Assembly (NCBI GenBank): GCA_002423905.1
Contig: DIVC01000025.1
Span: 1-14,431 of the forward strand
Length of the DNA: 14,431 nucleotides
From: Idiomarina sp. UBA6142
GTDB lineage: Bacteria; Pseudomonadota; Gammaproteobacteria; Enterobacterales; Alteromonadaceae
Reading direction: 5' to 3'
Shown: piece after piece, positions 1-6,717 of the stretch
Layout of the letters: each line of letters starts with the position of its first letter
How positions within the stretch are numbered: the stretch's first letter is position 1
Position numbers and translations under genes: made by a program
Notes under the pieces: model-generated
Told to the model about the DNA's origin: nothing
Seen by the model: only the letters and a program-made list of their open reading frames with translations
The model's database searches: none

Positions 1-54
1 CGGCCTGCTGCGGCAACTATCGCTAGCTTTCCTCTAACCGACAGTGAGTTATAA
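1..54 (+). other. Possible 3' end of an upstream gene
   Basis: Frame 1 is open from the left edge to a TAA at 52-54 and would encode a 17-residue tail ending LTDSEL. Frame 2 is also open, to a TAA at 35-37, giving an 11-residue hydrophobic tail (ending LAFL). Either could be the end of a gene that starts outside the window; the fragment is too short to choose or to name. If frame 1 is real, its stop lies 4 bases before the msrC ATG, which would place msrC inside a longer operon. Confidence 0.2.
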
Positions 55-58
55 ATTA

Positions 59-526
59 ATGAGTACCAACTACGATGTCTTGTTGGAACAAGCACAGGCA
101 ATAACTGCCGGTGAATCTGATTTGATCGCAAATTTGAGCAACCTTTCGGCGCTGGTTTATCATGAATTGGCAGACGTTAATTGGGTTGGTTTTTATTTGT
201 TGAGAGCCCCAGAGTTGCTCGTTTTGGGCCCATTCCAAGGCAAAGTGGCTTGTTTGCGTATCCCGTTTTCACGCGGTGTATGCGGAGCCGCGGCGCGTAC
301 CCAAACAACCCAACTGGTTCATGATGTGCATGAAGTTGCTGATCACATTGCCTGTGACGCAGCGTCCAATTCGGAAGTGGTGGTACCCATTATCGTCGCC
401 GGTAAGGTCGTGGCGGTATTCGATCTCGATAGCCCAAGCGTGGGTCGCTTCAAGCAAACCGACGCCGATGGCCTAAGTCGCCTTGGGCGCTTTATTGAAA
501 GCTTGAATTGGCAACAACTATGCTAG
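59..526 (+). CDS. msrC: Free methionine-R-sulfoxide reductase (fRMsr, GAF domain)
   Basis: This cytoplasmic enzyme reduces free L-methionine-R-sulfoxide to methionine as part of oxidative damage repair. The 155-residue product is one GAF domain with strong resemblance to E. coli YebR/MsrC. The stretches VNWVGFYLL (40-48) and LGPFQGKVAC (56-65) and the block IACDAASNSE (97-106) are family hallmarks. The three cysteines used in catalysis and resolution are present at C65, C75 and C99, with the same 10- and 24-residue spacing as C84, C94 and C118 of YebR. I chose ATG at 59 because family members begin near there. An in-frame GTG at 44 would add five residues but has no better ribosome site. A weak AGTGAG at 43-48 lies 10 bases before the ATG. 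The 3' end overlaps the next ORF by 7 bases. In E. coli the same gene is also next to proQ-prc, which supports the call. Confidence 0.93.
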   Translation: MSTNYDVLLEQAQAITAGESDLIANLSNLSALVYHELADVNWVGFYLLRAPELLVLGPFQGKVACLRIPFSRGVCGAAARTQTTQLVHDVHEVADHIACDAASNSEVVVPIIVAGKVVAVFDLDSPSVGRFKQTDADGLSRLGRFIESLNWQQLC

Positions 527-810
527 GTGAATTTGATATCTACGCCTACTTGGTCAGTCGTCAGGATATGGTGTTTTTTGACGAGGAAGCCGAAGCGGCT
601 GCGGACCAATTAAATGAAATGCTGCATTATGTAGCGGCGTATATGGAAGAAGATGACAGCCTCGAGCAACTAGAAGAGGTCATTCGTCGGACTCTGTTCG
701 AATGGATTGAAAATGACGAACTGCTAGAAATTGACAGTGACGACATGCAAACCTACATTTTAGAACAACTAGCTGACGTGCGTCAGCAGGAACTTGATGA
801 CGATGAATGA
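520..810 (+). CDS. Small highly acidic protein of unknown function
   Basis: I do not recognise a family for this 96-residue protein. It has 31 Asp/Glu, only four Arg and no Lys, so it is strongly acidic. It is predicted to be mostly helical and ends in the tail LDDDE. There is no signal peptide, membrane segment or cysteine, so it is probably cytoplasmic. It is likely real because its ATG (520-522) overlaps the last 7 bases of msrC and its end overlaps proQ by 14 bases (8 if proQ starts at 803). It also fills what would otherwise be a gap in a tight operon. No good ribosome site precedes the ATG, so translation probably depends on ribosomes finishing msrC. A TTG at 508 in the same frame would add four residues but looks less likely. 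Its location suggests a link with ProQ, a nucleic-acid-binding protein with a basic RNA-binding face, but nothing in the sequence proves that. Confidence 0.8.
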   Translation: MLGEFDIYAYLVSRQDMVFFDEEAEAAADQLNEMLHYVAAYMEEDDSLEQLEEVIRRTLFEWIENDELLEIDSDDMQTYILEQLADVRQQELDDDE

Positions 811-1483
811 TGTGACAAAGCTCAGTACGAGCAAGGATATTCTGACCTACTTGGCTGAGCAGTTTCCTGCCTGTTTTGTCTTAACCGGCCCTGCACACCC
901 GCTTAAAATAGGTATTTTTGATGATTTAGCCGCGCGTTTAGCCGATGACCCTAAAATCAGTAAAACGCGATTACGTTCAGCGGTAAGGCATTACACCAAT
1001 AGTTGGCGCTATCTGCGCTGTATCAAAGTGGATAGTGAGCGATTGGATCTCGATGGCAAGGCAGCGGGGCTGGTAGAGGCCAGTCATGCTGAACATGCGC
1101 AGCAGCAGTTAGCGGAAGCAAAAGCGCAAGTCGCCGCAAAGAAAGACACCAGCAAACCAGAGGCAGCGGCCACGCAGGCAGATACTCCTGCAAAAGCCAA
1201 GCTTAGAAAGCGCGCGCAAGCTCCGCATGGTCGCAGTAAGACAAATGCATCGGCCACAACGACTGCCATTAAACAGCAGCCTGCAGCGATCAAACCAGCA
1301 CTCAAACCTGCGCCCGCAGCAGAGCTCAAGGTAGGTCAGCAGGTGCAGGTCAAAGTTGCGAATAACACAGTAAGTGGTCAAATTACTGAAATAGATCGTA
1401 ACGATTTACAGGTGCAACTTCACAATGGTCTAACGGTCAAAGTGCAGTATGATGCTGTATATCTCGCCAAGCAGGAGTCGTAA
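797..1483 (+). CDS. proQ: RNA chaperone ProQ (FinO-domain, Tudor-like C-terminus)
   Basis: ProQ binds structured small RNAs and mRNA 3' ends and affects their stability and pairing. The product is 228 residues, close to the 232 of E. coli ProQ. Residues about 8-120 form the FinO/ProQ domain, with PLKIGIF (35-41), LRSAVRHYTNSWRYL (59-73) and ERLDLDG (81-87). Arg60, Arg71 and Arg82 align with E. coli R58, R69 and R80 on the RNA-binding face. Residues about 120-175 are a low-complexity linker rich in Ala, Lys, Pro and Gln. The last 50 residues, from LKVGQQVQVKV, match the Tudor-like domain. The start is uncertain. ATG 797 has AGGA (788-791) 5 bases upstream, whereas ATG 803 gives an N-terminus matching E. 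coli in register but with a spacing of 11. Both overlap the acidic gene before it, so the two are probably translationally coupled. prc follows after 2 bases, as in E. coli. Confidence 0.95.
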   Translation: MTMNDVTKLSTSKDILTYLAEQFPACFVLTGPAHPLKIGIFDDLAARLADDPKISKTRLRSAVRHYTNSWRYLRCIKVDSERLDLDGKAAGLVEASHAEHAQQQLAEAKAQVAAKKDTSKPEAAATQADTPAKAKLRKRAQAPHGRSKTNASATTTAIKQQPAAIKPALKPAPAAELKVGQQVQVKVANNTVSGQITEIDRNDLQVQLHNGLTVKVQYDAVYLAKQES

Positions 1484-1485
1484 TA

Positions 1486-3561
1486 ATGCTTAACAAACTG
1501 TCCCTTAAGATTACTATTGGCAGCGCCCTTGGGTTGCTGTTGTGGAGTCATAGTTTTGCTATTCCGCCTGCTCATCAGCTTGATGAGCTTCCAAAACTAG
1601 AGCCTGAATCGCACCATGGGACAGTGAGCCAACGTGTTACCAGTTATTTTACCCGATATCATTTCACCAATGCCGAATTAAATAATGAAATGTCGGAGCA
1701 AATTCTTCAGCGTTATCTTGATATGCTCGATTTCTCTAAGATGTTTTTGCTACAAAGTGACATCGATGCGACCGTTGAATATAAACACCTGTTTGATGAC
1801 ATGATCAATTCGGGCAAGCTTAAACCTGCTTATGCCATTTATGATAAGGCCTTACAACGGCGTTTTGAGCGCTATAGTTATGCGTTATCGCTGCTGGATG
1901 TGGAACAACCATTCGATTTTGAACAAGCGGGTGATAAATATCACTTTCAGCGTAAAGATGCCGACTGGCCAAGCTCTGTTGACGAGCTAAATGAACTATG
2001 GCGTCAGCGAGTTAAATATGACGCACTGAATCTCACCATTGCTGGCAAAAATTGGCAAGAAGTGGTCGATACGCTGGGCAAACGTTATAACAATGCGTTG
2101 AAGCGCTTGACCCAAACCAACAGTGAAGATGTTTTTCAAACCGTCATGAATGCCTTTGCCCGCAGTGTTGAAGCGCATACGAGTTATTTGTCGCCGGCAA
2201 ATGCAGAGCGGTTTGAGCAAAATATGAACTTATCGCTTGAGGGTATCGGCGCGGTTTTACAGGCTGAATACGATTACACCGTCATTCAAAGCCTAGTGCC
2301 GGGCGGTCCGGCCGATAAAAGTGGCGCCTTAGCACCGGACGATAAGATCGTCGCTGTTGGTCAAGGGGACGATAGTAAAAGTGAGTTTGTTGATATAGTC
2401 GGCTGGCGTTTAGATGACGTGGTCGAATTAATCAAAGGGCCGAAAGGCACCACCGTGCGCTTACAAGTGATCAAGGCGAATCAAGCGGCAGGTGCGGCGC
2501 CACGCGAAATAGCTATTATTCGCGATAAAGTGAAATTGGAAGATAGAGCGGCCAAGGCTGAAGTAAAAACGCCGGAGCAAGGTGATTATGCTGGCCGTAG
2601 AATGGGCGTGATAAGTATTCCAGGCTTTTACAATAACTTAACCAGTGATGTGGTGACCCTGATTGATCAAATGAACAGCGAAGAGGTTGAAGGCTTAATT
2701 ATCGATTTGCGCGGCAACGGTGGCGGTGCCCTTAATGAAGCCATTACACTCACGGGTTTATTTATTGATCAAGGGCCTGTTGTGCAAGTTGCTCAGGCGG
2801 GTGGGCGCAAAGAAATTAGCAGTGATCGTGATGGTAAAACTTATTACCATGGTCCGTTAGTAGTCATGGTAGATCGCTATAGCGCCTCTGCCTCCGAGAT
2901 TTTTGCAGCGGCACTGCAAGATTATGGCCGCGCTGTGATCGTCGGCGAAAACACCTATGGTAAGGGTACCGTGCAACAGCACCGCGGGCTTGCTCGACGG
3001 TTTGATTTCTTTGAACAACCCATAGGCAGTGTTCAATACACCATTGCTAAGTTTTACCGTATCAATGGCGGCAGTACGCAGCTTCGTGGTGTTACCCCAG
3101 ATATTAGTTATCCAGCCTTTACCGACGCCGAGGAATTTGGTGAAAGTAGCCAAGACAATGCACTGCCTTGGGATCAATTGGAACGCGCTCCGTATAACGA
3201 AGTTGGGGTATTTTCGGATGCCAAATTAACTGAATGGCAGCAATTAGTCGATGATCGGGTAAAACAGAACCCTGAGTTTCTCTATGTGCTTGAAGATATC
3301 GAAAAATATCAGGCCAACAAGCAACAAACCTGGGTCAGTTTGGTACTTTCTGAACGCAAAGCTGAAGAGCAAGAGGATAATGCGCGTAAACTGGCGCGAG
3401 CTAACCAACGATTGCAGCGGTTGGGGTTAGAGCCCGTTAAAGATTTAGAGGCTTTAACCGATGAAATCACCCGTGACCTGCCAAAGGTTGATCCATATCT
3501 TGAGGAAACGGTAAAACTGAGCTTCGATATCATTGAAGCAAAGAAATTTGCCATGAAATAA
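1486..3561 (+). CDS. prc: Periplasmic tail-specific protease Prc (S41A)
   Basis: Prc degrades or trims periplasmic proteins that it recognises by their C-termini. In E. coli it works with the adaptor NlpI on the cell-wall hydrolase MepS and also processes FtsI. The 691-residue product (E. coli 682) starts with a signal peptide, a basic start, a hydrophobic core and a likely cut after SFA at residues 23-25. A helical N-terminal region follows, then a PDZ domain at about 246-340 opening with GIGAVLQ. The protease domain contains LIIDLRGNGGG and the motif YSASASEIFAAA. Catalytic Ser is S468 and Lys is K493 (in YGKGTVQQ), 25 residues apart as in E. coli S430/K455 (mature numbering). A C-terminal helical region completes the protein. 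AGGAG at 1473-1477, 8 bases before the ATG, supports this start. The gene is 2 bases after proQ and is the last of its operon, being followed by an intrinsic terminator. Confidence 0.96.
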   Translation: MLNKLSLKITIGSALGLLLWSHSFAIPPAHQLDELPKLEPESHHGTVSQRVTSYFTRYHFTNAELNNEMSEQILQRYLDMLDFSKMFLLQSDIDATVEYKHLFDDMINSGKLKPAYAIYDKALQRRFERYSYALSLLDVEQPFDFEQAGDKYHFQRKDADWPSSVDELNELWRQRVKYDALNLTIAGKNWQEVVDTLGKRYNNALKRLTQTNSEDVFQTVMNAFARSVEAHTSYLSPANAERFEQNMNLSLEGIGAVLQAEYDYTVIQSLVPGGPADKSGALAPDDKIVAVGQGDDSKSEFVDIVGWRLDDVVELIKGPKGTTVRLQVIKANQAAGAAPREIAIIRDKVKLEDRAAKAEVKTPEQGDYAGRRMGVISIPGFYNNLTSDVVTLIDQMNSEEVEGLIIDLRGNGGGALNEAITLTGLFIDQGPVVQVAQAGGRKEISSDRDGKTYYHGPLVVMVDRYSASASEIFAAALQDYGRAVIVGENTYGKGTVQQHRGLARRFDFFEQPIGSVQYTIAKFYRINGGSTQLRGVTPDISYPAFTDAEEFGESSQDNALPWDQLERAPYNEVGVFSDAKLTEWQQLVDDRVKQNPEFLYVLEDIEKYQANKQQTWVSLVLSERKAEEQEDNARKLARANQRLQRLGLEPVKDLEALTDEITRDLPKVDPYLEETVKLSFDIIEAKKFAMK

Positions 3562-3566
3562 CCACG

Positions 3567-3592
3567 AAAAAACCGCCTTTGGCGGTTTTTTT
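3567..3592 (+). terminator. Intrinsic terminator after prc
   Basis: Bases 3567-3577 (six A then CCGCC) pair perfectly with 3581-3591 (GGCGG then six T) around a 3-base TTT loop, with a T-run of seven at the end. It begins five bases after the prc stop. This is a textbook Rho-independent terminator and separates the msrC-proQ-prc cluster from the symporter gene. The A-run/T-run symmetry means it could also work weakly on the other strand, but no gene there would need it. Confidence 0.92.
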
Positions 3593-3657
3593 ATGGCTAT
3601 TGCTATGCTGCTGTGGCAGATTACTGCGGTAACTTGAAACCAACGATAACAATAATT

Positions 3658-3663
3658 CAGGGG
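3658..3663 (+). promoter_or_regulatory. Ribosome binding site deciding the symporter start
   Basis: The sequence CAGGGG lies 6 bases before ATG 3670. The open frame extends upstream to a GTG at 3613, but that start would add 19 residues unlike the family and has no such site. This makes 3670 the better start. Confidence 0.6.
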
Positions 3664-3669
3664 CTTTTT

Positions 3670-5175
3670 ATGCAGGAACTAGTCAATACCTTAAACGGCT
3701 GGGTATGGAGCAACGCACTGATCTACTTGTGCTTAGGCGCCGGTCTGTTCTATTCCATTCTTACTCGCTTTGGGCAGGTTCGGCATTTCCGTGAAATGTT
3801 TAAACTACTGCTCAACAGTAATGATTCTGATAAAGGGATCTCGTCGTTTCAAGCATTAGCTGTTTCGCTTTCCGGACGGGTTGGGGTTGGTAATATTGCC
3901 GGTGTTGCAGCGGCCATCGGTTTTGGTGGCCCTGGCGCGGTATTCTGGATGTGGGTGGTGGCATTTCTTGGCGCCAGTACCGCTTACGTTGAATCAACCT
4001 TAGGCCAACTTTATAAAGTGGAAGAGGATGGCCAATATCGTGGTGGTCCAGCCTATTATTTTGAGCGGGCATTAGGCTGGCGCTGGTTAGGAATATTGTT
4101 CGCCTTCGCCGCTATTATCGGTTGTGGAATTTTCTTGCCTGGCGTTCAAGCCAATGCAGTCGGCAATGCTGTGACTCAGATTTTTGGCGACGGTAACATG
4201 GTTGTCACCAGTTTTGGTGAAGTAGGGACCCATAAACTCGTCGCTCTTGCGATCATTTTGATCGTGCTGGCTTTCATTATTTTTGGTGGTATCCGCCGGA
4301 TCGCCAACTTTACCCAAATCGTCGTTCCGTTTATGGCGTTGAGCTATATCGTCATGGCATTGATTGTGGTGTTCCTCAACCTCGATAAAGTGGGGGATAT
4401 CTTCTGGCTTATTTTATCCGATGCCTTCACCGCCCAAGCCGGTTTTGGTGCGGCTATTGGTTGGGGGGTTAAACGTGGTATTTACTCCAACGAAGCCGGT
4501 CAAGGCTCTGGCCCTCATGCCGCCGCTGCGGCAGAGGTTGATCACCCATCACAGCAGGGTTTAGTGCAAGCATTTTCGGTTTATATTGATACCTTATTCG
4601 TTTGTACCGCGACGGCCTTGATGATTTTAATTACGCAGCAATATAACGTGGTAGGTGAATTGCCAGCTGGTGAATTCATCGTACAAAATGTCGATGCGAG
4701 TACTGAAATTGGATCGGCAGCATTCACGCAATTAGCGCTGCAAAGTGTATTTGGTAGTTTAGGTCCAATCTTTGTCGGAATCGCGTTATTCTTCTTCGCC
4801 TTTACCACTATTTTGGCTTATTACTACATCACTGAAACCAACGTGGCGTATTTGAATCGCATTTTCAAAGGTAAATTACCGTTAATGTTCTTCAAAGTAT
4901 TGCTGATGGCCATGGTTGCTTATGGCACGGTGAATAGTGCTGGCTATATTTGGGGCATTGGTGACATTGGCGTAGGCTTAATGGCCTGGATCAATATCGT
5001 CGGTATTCTGGTGATTTTCTTCATGTATAAACCGACCATGCGTTGTTTAAAAGACTATGAAGAGCAACAGAAATCCGGCGGCCCGATTACCTTTAACCCA
5101 ATAAAACTTGGCATCAAGAATGCCACCTTCTGGGAACGTCGTTATCAAGCAGCACAGCAGAAAATAGACGAATAA
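3670..5175 (+). CDS. Sodium:alanine/glycine symporter, AGCS family
   Basis: This inner-membrane carrier takes up alanine, glycine or a related small amino acid together with Na+ (or H+). The 501-residue product is hydrophobic, with about ten or eleven membrane segments, and has the usual family architecture. Residues 86-101 (GGPGAVFWMWVVAFLG) match the family signature G-G-x-[GA]-[GA]-[LIVM]-F-W-M-W exactly. The preceding SSFQALAVSLSGRVGVGNIAG and the later GVKRGIYSNEAGQGSGPHAAAAAEV block are also typical. The last 40 or so residues are a hydrophilic cytoplasmic tail. It lies between the terminator after prc and a hairpin, so it may be a single-gene transcript; I see no convincing promoter in the 77 bases upstream. 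The exact substrate cannot be read from the sequence. A neighbouring Na+/H+ antiporter could restore the sodium gradient it consumes. Confidence 0.93.
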   Translation: MQELVNTLNGWVWSNALIYLCLGAGLFYSILTRFGQVRHFREMFKLLLNSNDSDKGISSFQALAVSLSGRVGVGNIAGVAAAIGFGGPGAVFWMWVVAFLGASTAYVESTLGQLYKVEEDGQYRGGPAYYFERALGWRWLGILFAFAAIIGCGIFLPGVQANAVGNAVTQIFGDGNMVVTSFGEVGTHKLVALAIILIVLAFIIFGGIRRIANFTQIVVPFMALSYIVMALIVVFLNLDKVGDIFWLILSDAFTAQAGFGAAIGWGVKRGIYSNEAGQGSGPHAAAAAEVDHPSQQGLVQAFSVYIDTLFVCTATALMILITQQYNVVGELPAGEFIVQNVDASTEIGSAAFTQLALQSVFGSLGPIFVGIALFFFAFTTILAYYYITETNVAYLNRIFKGKLPLMFFKVLLMAMVAYGTVNSAGYIWGIGDIGVGLMAWINIVGILVIFFMYKPTMRCLKDYEEQQKSGGPITFNPIKLGIKNATFWERRYQAAQQKIDE

Positions 5176-5184
5176 GGACATAAC

Positions 5185-5215
5185 GGGTGGGGTAGAGTTT
5201 GCTTTACCCCAACCC
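5185..5215 (+). other. Hairpin downstream of the symporter gene
   Basis: GGGGTAGAG (5189-5197) pairs with CTTTACCCC (5202-5210) around a TTTG loop, with one G-T pair. T5188 pairs with A5211, and GGG 5185-5187 can pair with CCC 5213-5215 across a one-base bulge. No T-run follows, so it is not a standard intrinsic terminator. It may stabilise the 3' end of the symporter mRNA or act as a weak terminator. Its right arm overlaps the -35 region of the predicted nhaC promoter. Confidence 0.5.
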
Positions 5216-5230
5216 TCAGCATGTTAGAAT
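5203..5230 (+). promoter_or_regulatory. Candidate promoter for nhaC-pepN (extended -10)
   Basis: An extended -10 element, TG-T-TAGAAT, lies at 5222-5230 and has a TTTACC -35-like box at 5203-5208 with 16-base spacing. Transcription would start near 5237, giving a short leader of about 20 bases that contains the GAGAG ribosome site at 5249-5253. This is a prediction from consensus matching only. Confidence 0.45.
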
Positions 5231-5257
5231 TCGCTGGTTTATTTTTTTGAGAGATAG

Positions 5258-6715
5258 ATGATGCAGACAGAAACGCCCATGGTTAAGCGTCCACCGAGCC
5301 TCCTACAGGCCCTAATACCGCTCATTGTGCTCATTGTATTGCTGGGCTCTTCGGTATTTTTGTACGGCGAGGATTCGTCCTACGGTCCAAATCAAATCGC
5401 GCTATGGATCGCCAGTGGTGTCGCCATTGCTATTGGCTTTTTTAATCGCTTTAGCTGGGCAGAAATTGAAGATGGCGTGAAGTCTGGCATTTCAGTCGCC
5501 ATGGGGGCGTTACTGATTATTTTGGCGGTTGGTTCGCTGATCGGAACCTGGTTACTTTCAGGTACCGTGCCAAGTATGATTTATTTCGGTTTGGAACTCC
5601 TTAATCCAGGCTGGTTTTATGCCGCATCGGCACTTATTTGTGCAATTATTTCGCTGGCCATTGGTAGTTCATGGACTACCGCGGCAACTATCGGTGTCGC
5701 TCTTATGGGTATTGCCGTTGGTATGGATATGTCGCCAGCTATTACCGCTGGTGCAGTGGTCTCAGGCGCTTATTTCGGTGACAAAATGTCGCCTTTATCC
5801 GACACCACAAACCTTGCTCCTGCCGTTGCTGGTAGTGAGTTATTTCAACATATTCGGTATATGGGCTATACCGCTGGTCCAGCCTTTTTCATTGCACTGT
5901 TGGCGTTTGTTGTTCTGGGCTTAAATGCTGACACTAACTTTAATGCGTTAGAGCTTGAGCGTATGCAGCTTGAGTTGAGCAATACCTATAACATTGGTTG
6001 GGAAATGCTAGTGCCGTTGGCTGTGCTGTTAGTATTAGCAGCGCGTGGTAAGCCGGCCTTGCCCACGGTATTTTTTGGCGCCTTACTGGGTGGTCTTTGG
6101 GCGGTCCTGTTTCAACCAGAGCTGATTGCTACTATTGCCGATGGTCAACGTTCAGCGCTGGCAACCATGATGGTGGTTTGGAGCGCTCTGGCCGACGGCG
6201 TAGCCATAGAAACTGGTTCCGAACAGTTGAACAAGCTACTCAGTGGTGGGGGCATGTCATCCATGCTGAATACCGTTTGGCTGATCCTTAGTGCCATGAC
6301 TTTTGGCGCCATTATGGAAAAATTGGGGCTGTTAGAACGGTTAATTCAAGGGGTGTTGGGCTTTATTAAAAGTACTGGTGATCTGGTTGCCGCCACCTTG
6401 TTTACCTGTTTTGGGGCTAACGTCTTAACCGCCGACCAATATATGGCGATTGTGATCCCTGGGCGCATGTTTCGTGAGGAATATGAGCGGCGCGGATTAG
6501 ACTCGCGGGTATTATCACGCACCCTTGAAGATAGCGGCACCATTACCTCAGCATTGATCCCGTGGAATACCTGTGGTGCCTTTATGATGGCGACTCTAGC
6601 TGTAAGCCCCCTAGAATTCGCACCCTATGCATTCTTTAATTGGCTCACACCATTAATTGCATTAATTTACGGATACACTGGTATCACCATTTTACGACGT
6701 CCTGAAGCGGTATAA
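5258..6715 (+). CDS. nhaC: Na+/H+ antiporter NhaC
   Basis: This inner-membrane antiporter expels Na+ in exchange for H+, supporting sodium and pH balance. The 485-residue product has about eleven or twelve hydrophobic segments. The diagnostic NhaC block GDKMSPLSDTTN lies at 174-185, with LAPA just after, and includes charged residues D175, K176 and D182 inside the membrane region. A second conserved region near the C-terminus reads TLEDSGTITSALIPWNTCGAF in two adjoining pieces. Two adjacent ATGs (5258 and 5261) can serve as start; GAGAG at 5249-5253 gives 4- or 7-base spacing, so 5261 may be the one used. pepN begins 2 bases after the stop, so the two are almost certainly co-transcribed. Some NhaC-family proteins swap other ion-linked solutes (for example malate/lactate), so sodium specificity is a family inference. 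Confidence 0.92.
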   Translation: MMQTETPMVKRPPSLLQALIPLIVLIVLLGSSVFLYGEDSSYGPNQIALWIASGVAIAIGFFNRFSWAEIEDGVKSGISVAMGALLIILAVGSLIGTWLLSGTVPSMIYFGLELLNPGWFYAASALICAIISLAIGSSWTTAATIGVALMGIAVGMDMSPAITAGAVVSGAYFGDKMSPLSDTTNLAPAVAGSELFQHIRYMGYTAGPAFFIALLAFVVLGLNADTNFNALELERMQLELSNTYNIGWEMLVPLAVLLVLAARGKPALPTVFFGALLGGLWAVLFQPELIATIADGQRSALATMMVVWSALADGVAIETGSEQLNKLLSGGGMSSMLNTVWLILSAMTFGAIMEKLGLLERLIQGVLGFIKSTGDLVAATLFTCFGANVLTADQYMAIVIPGRMFREEYERRGLDSRVLSRTLEDSGTITSALIPWNTCGAFMMATLAVSPLEFAPYAFFNWLTPLIALIYGYTGITILRRPEAV

Positions 6716-6717
6716 AC

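Noticed and set aside
1084..1381. Two - strand frames opposite the ProQ linker
   Set aside because: They arise from the repetitive GC-rich Ala codons of the linker read backwards; the Cys/Ala-rich products have no support.
2857..3177. 106-codon - strand frame inside prc
   Set aside because: It sits opposite the catalytic domain of Prc, with no recognisable domain and no promoter.
3601..3656. Promoter for the symporter gene (TATGCT at 3604-3609, GATAAC at 3645-3650)
   Set aside because: Each -10-like box lacks a fitting -35 box at proper spacing, and the first would need one inside the terminator.
3613..3669. Longer symporter start at GTG 3613
   Set aside because: The added 19 residues are unlike the family, and the good ribosome site lies directly before ATG 3670.
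5619..5924. 101-codon + strand frame inside nhaC
   Set aside because: It is a shifted reading of membrane-segment codons, which gives a falsely hydrophobic product.
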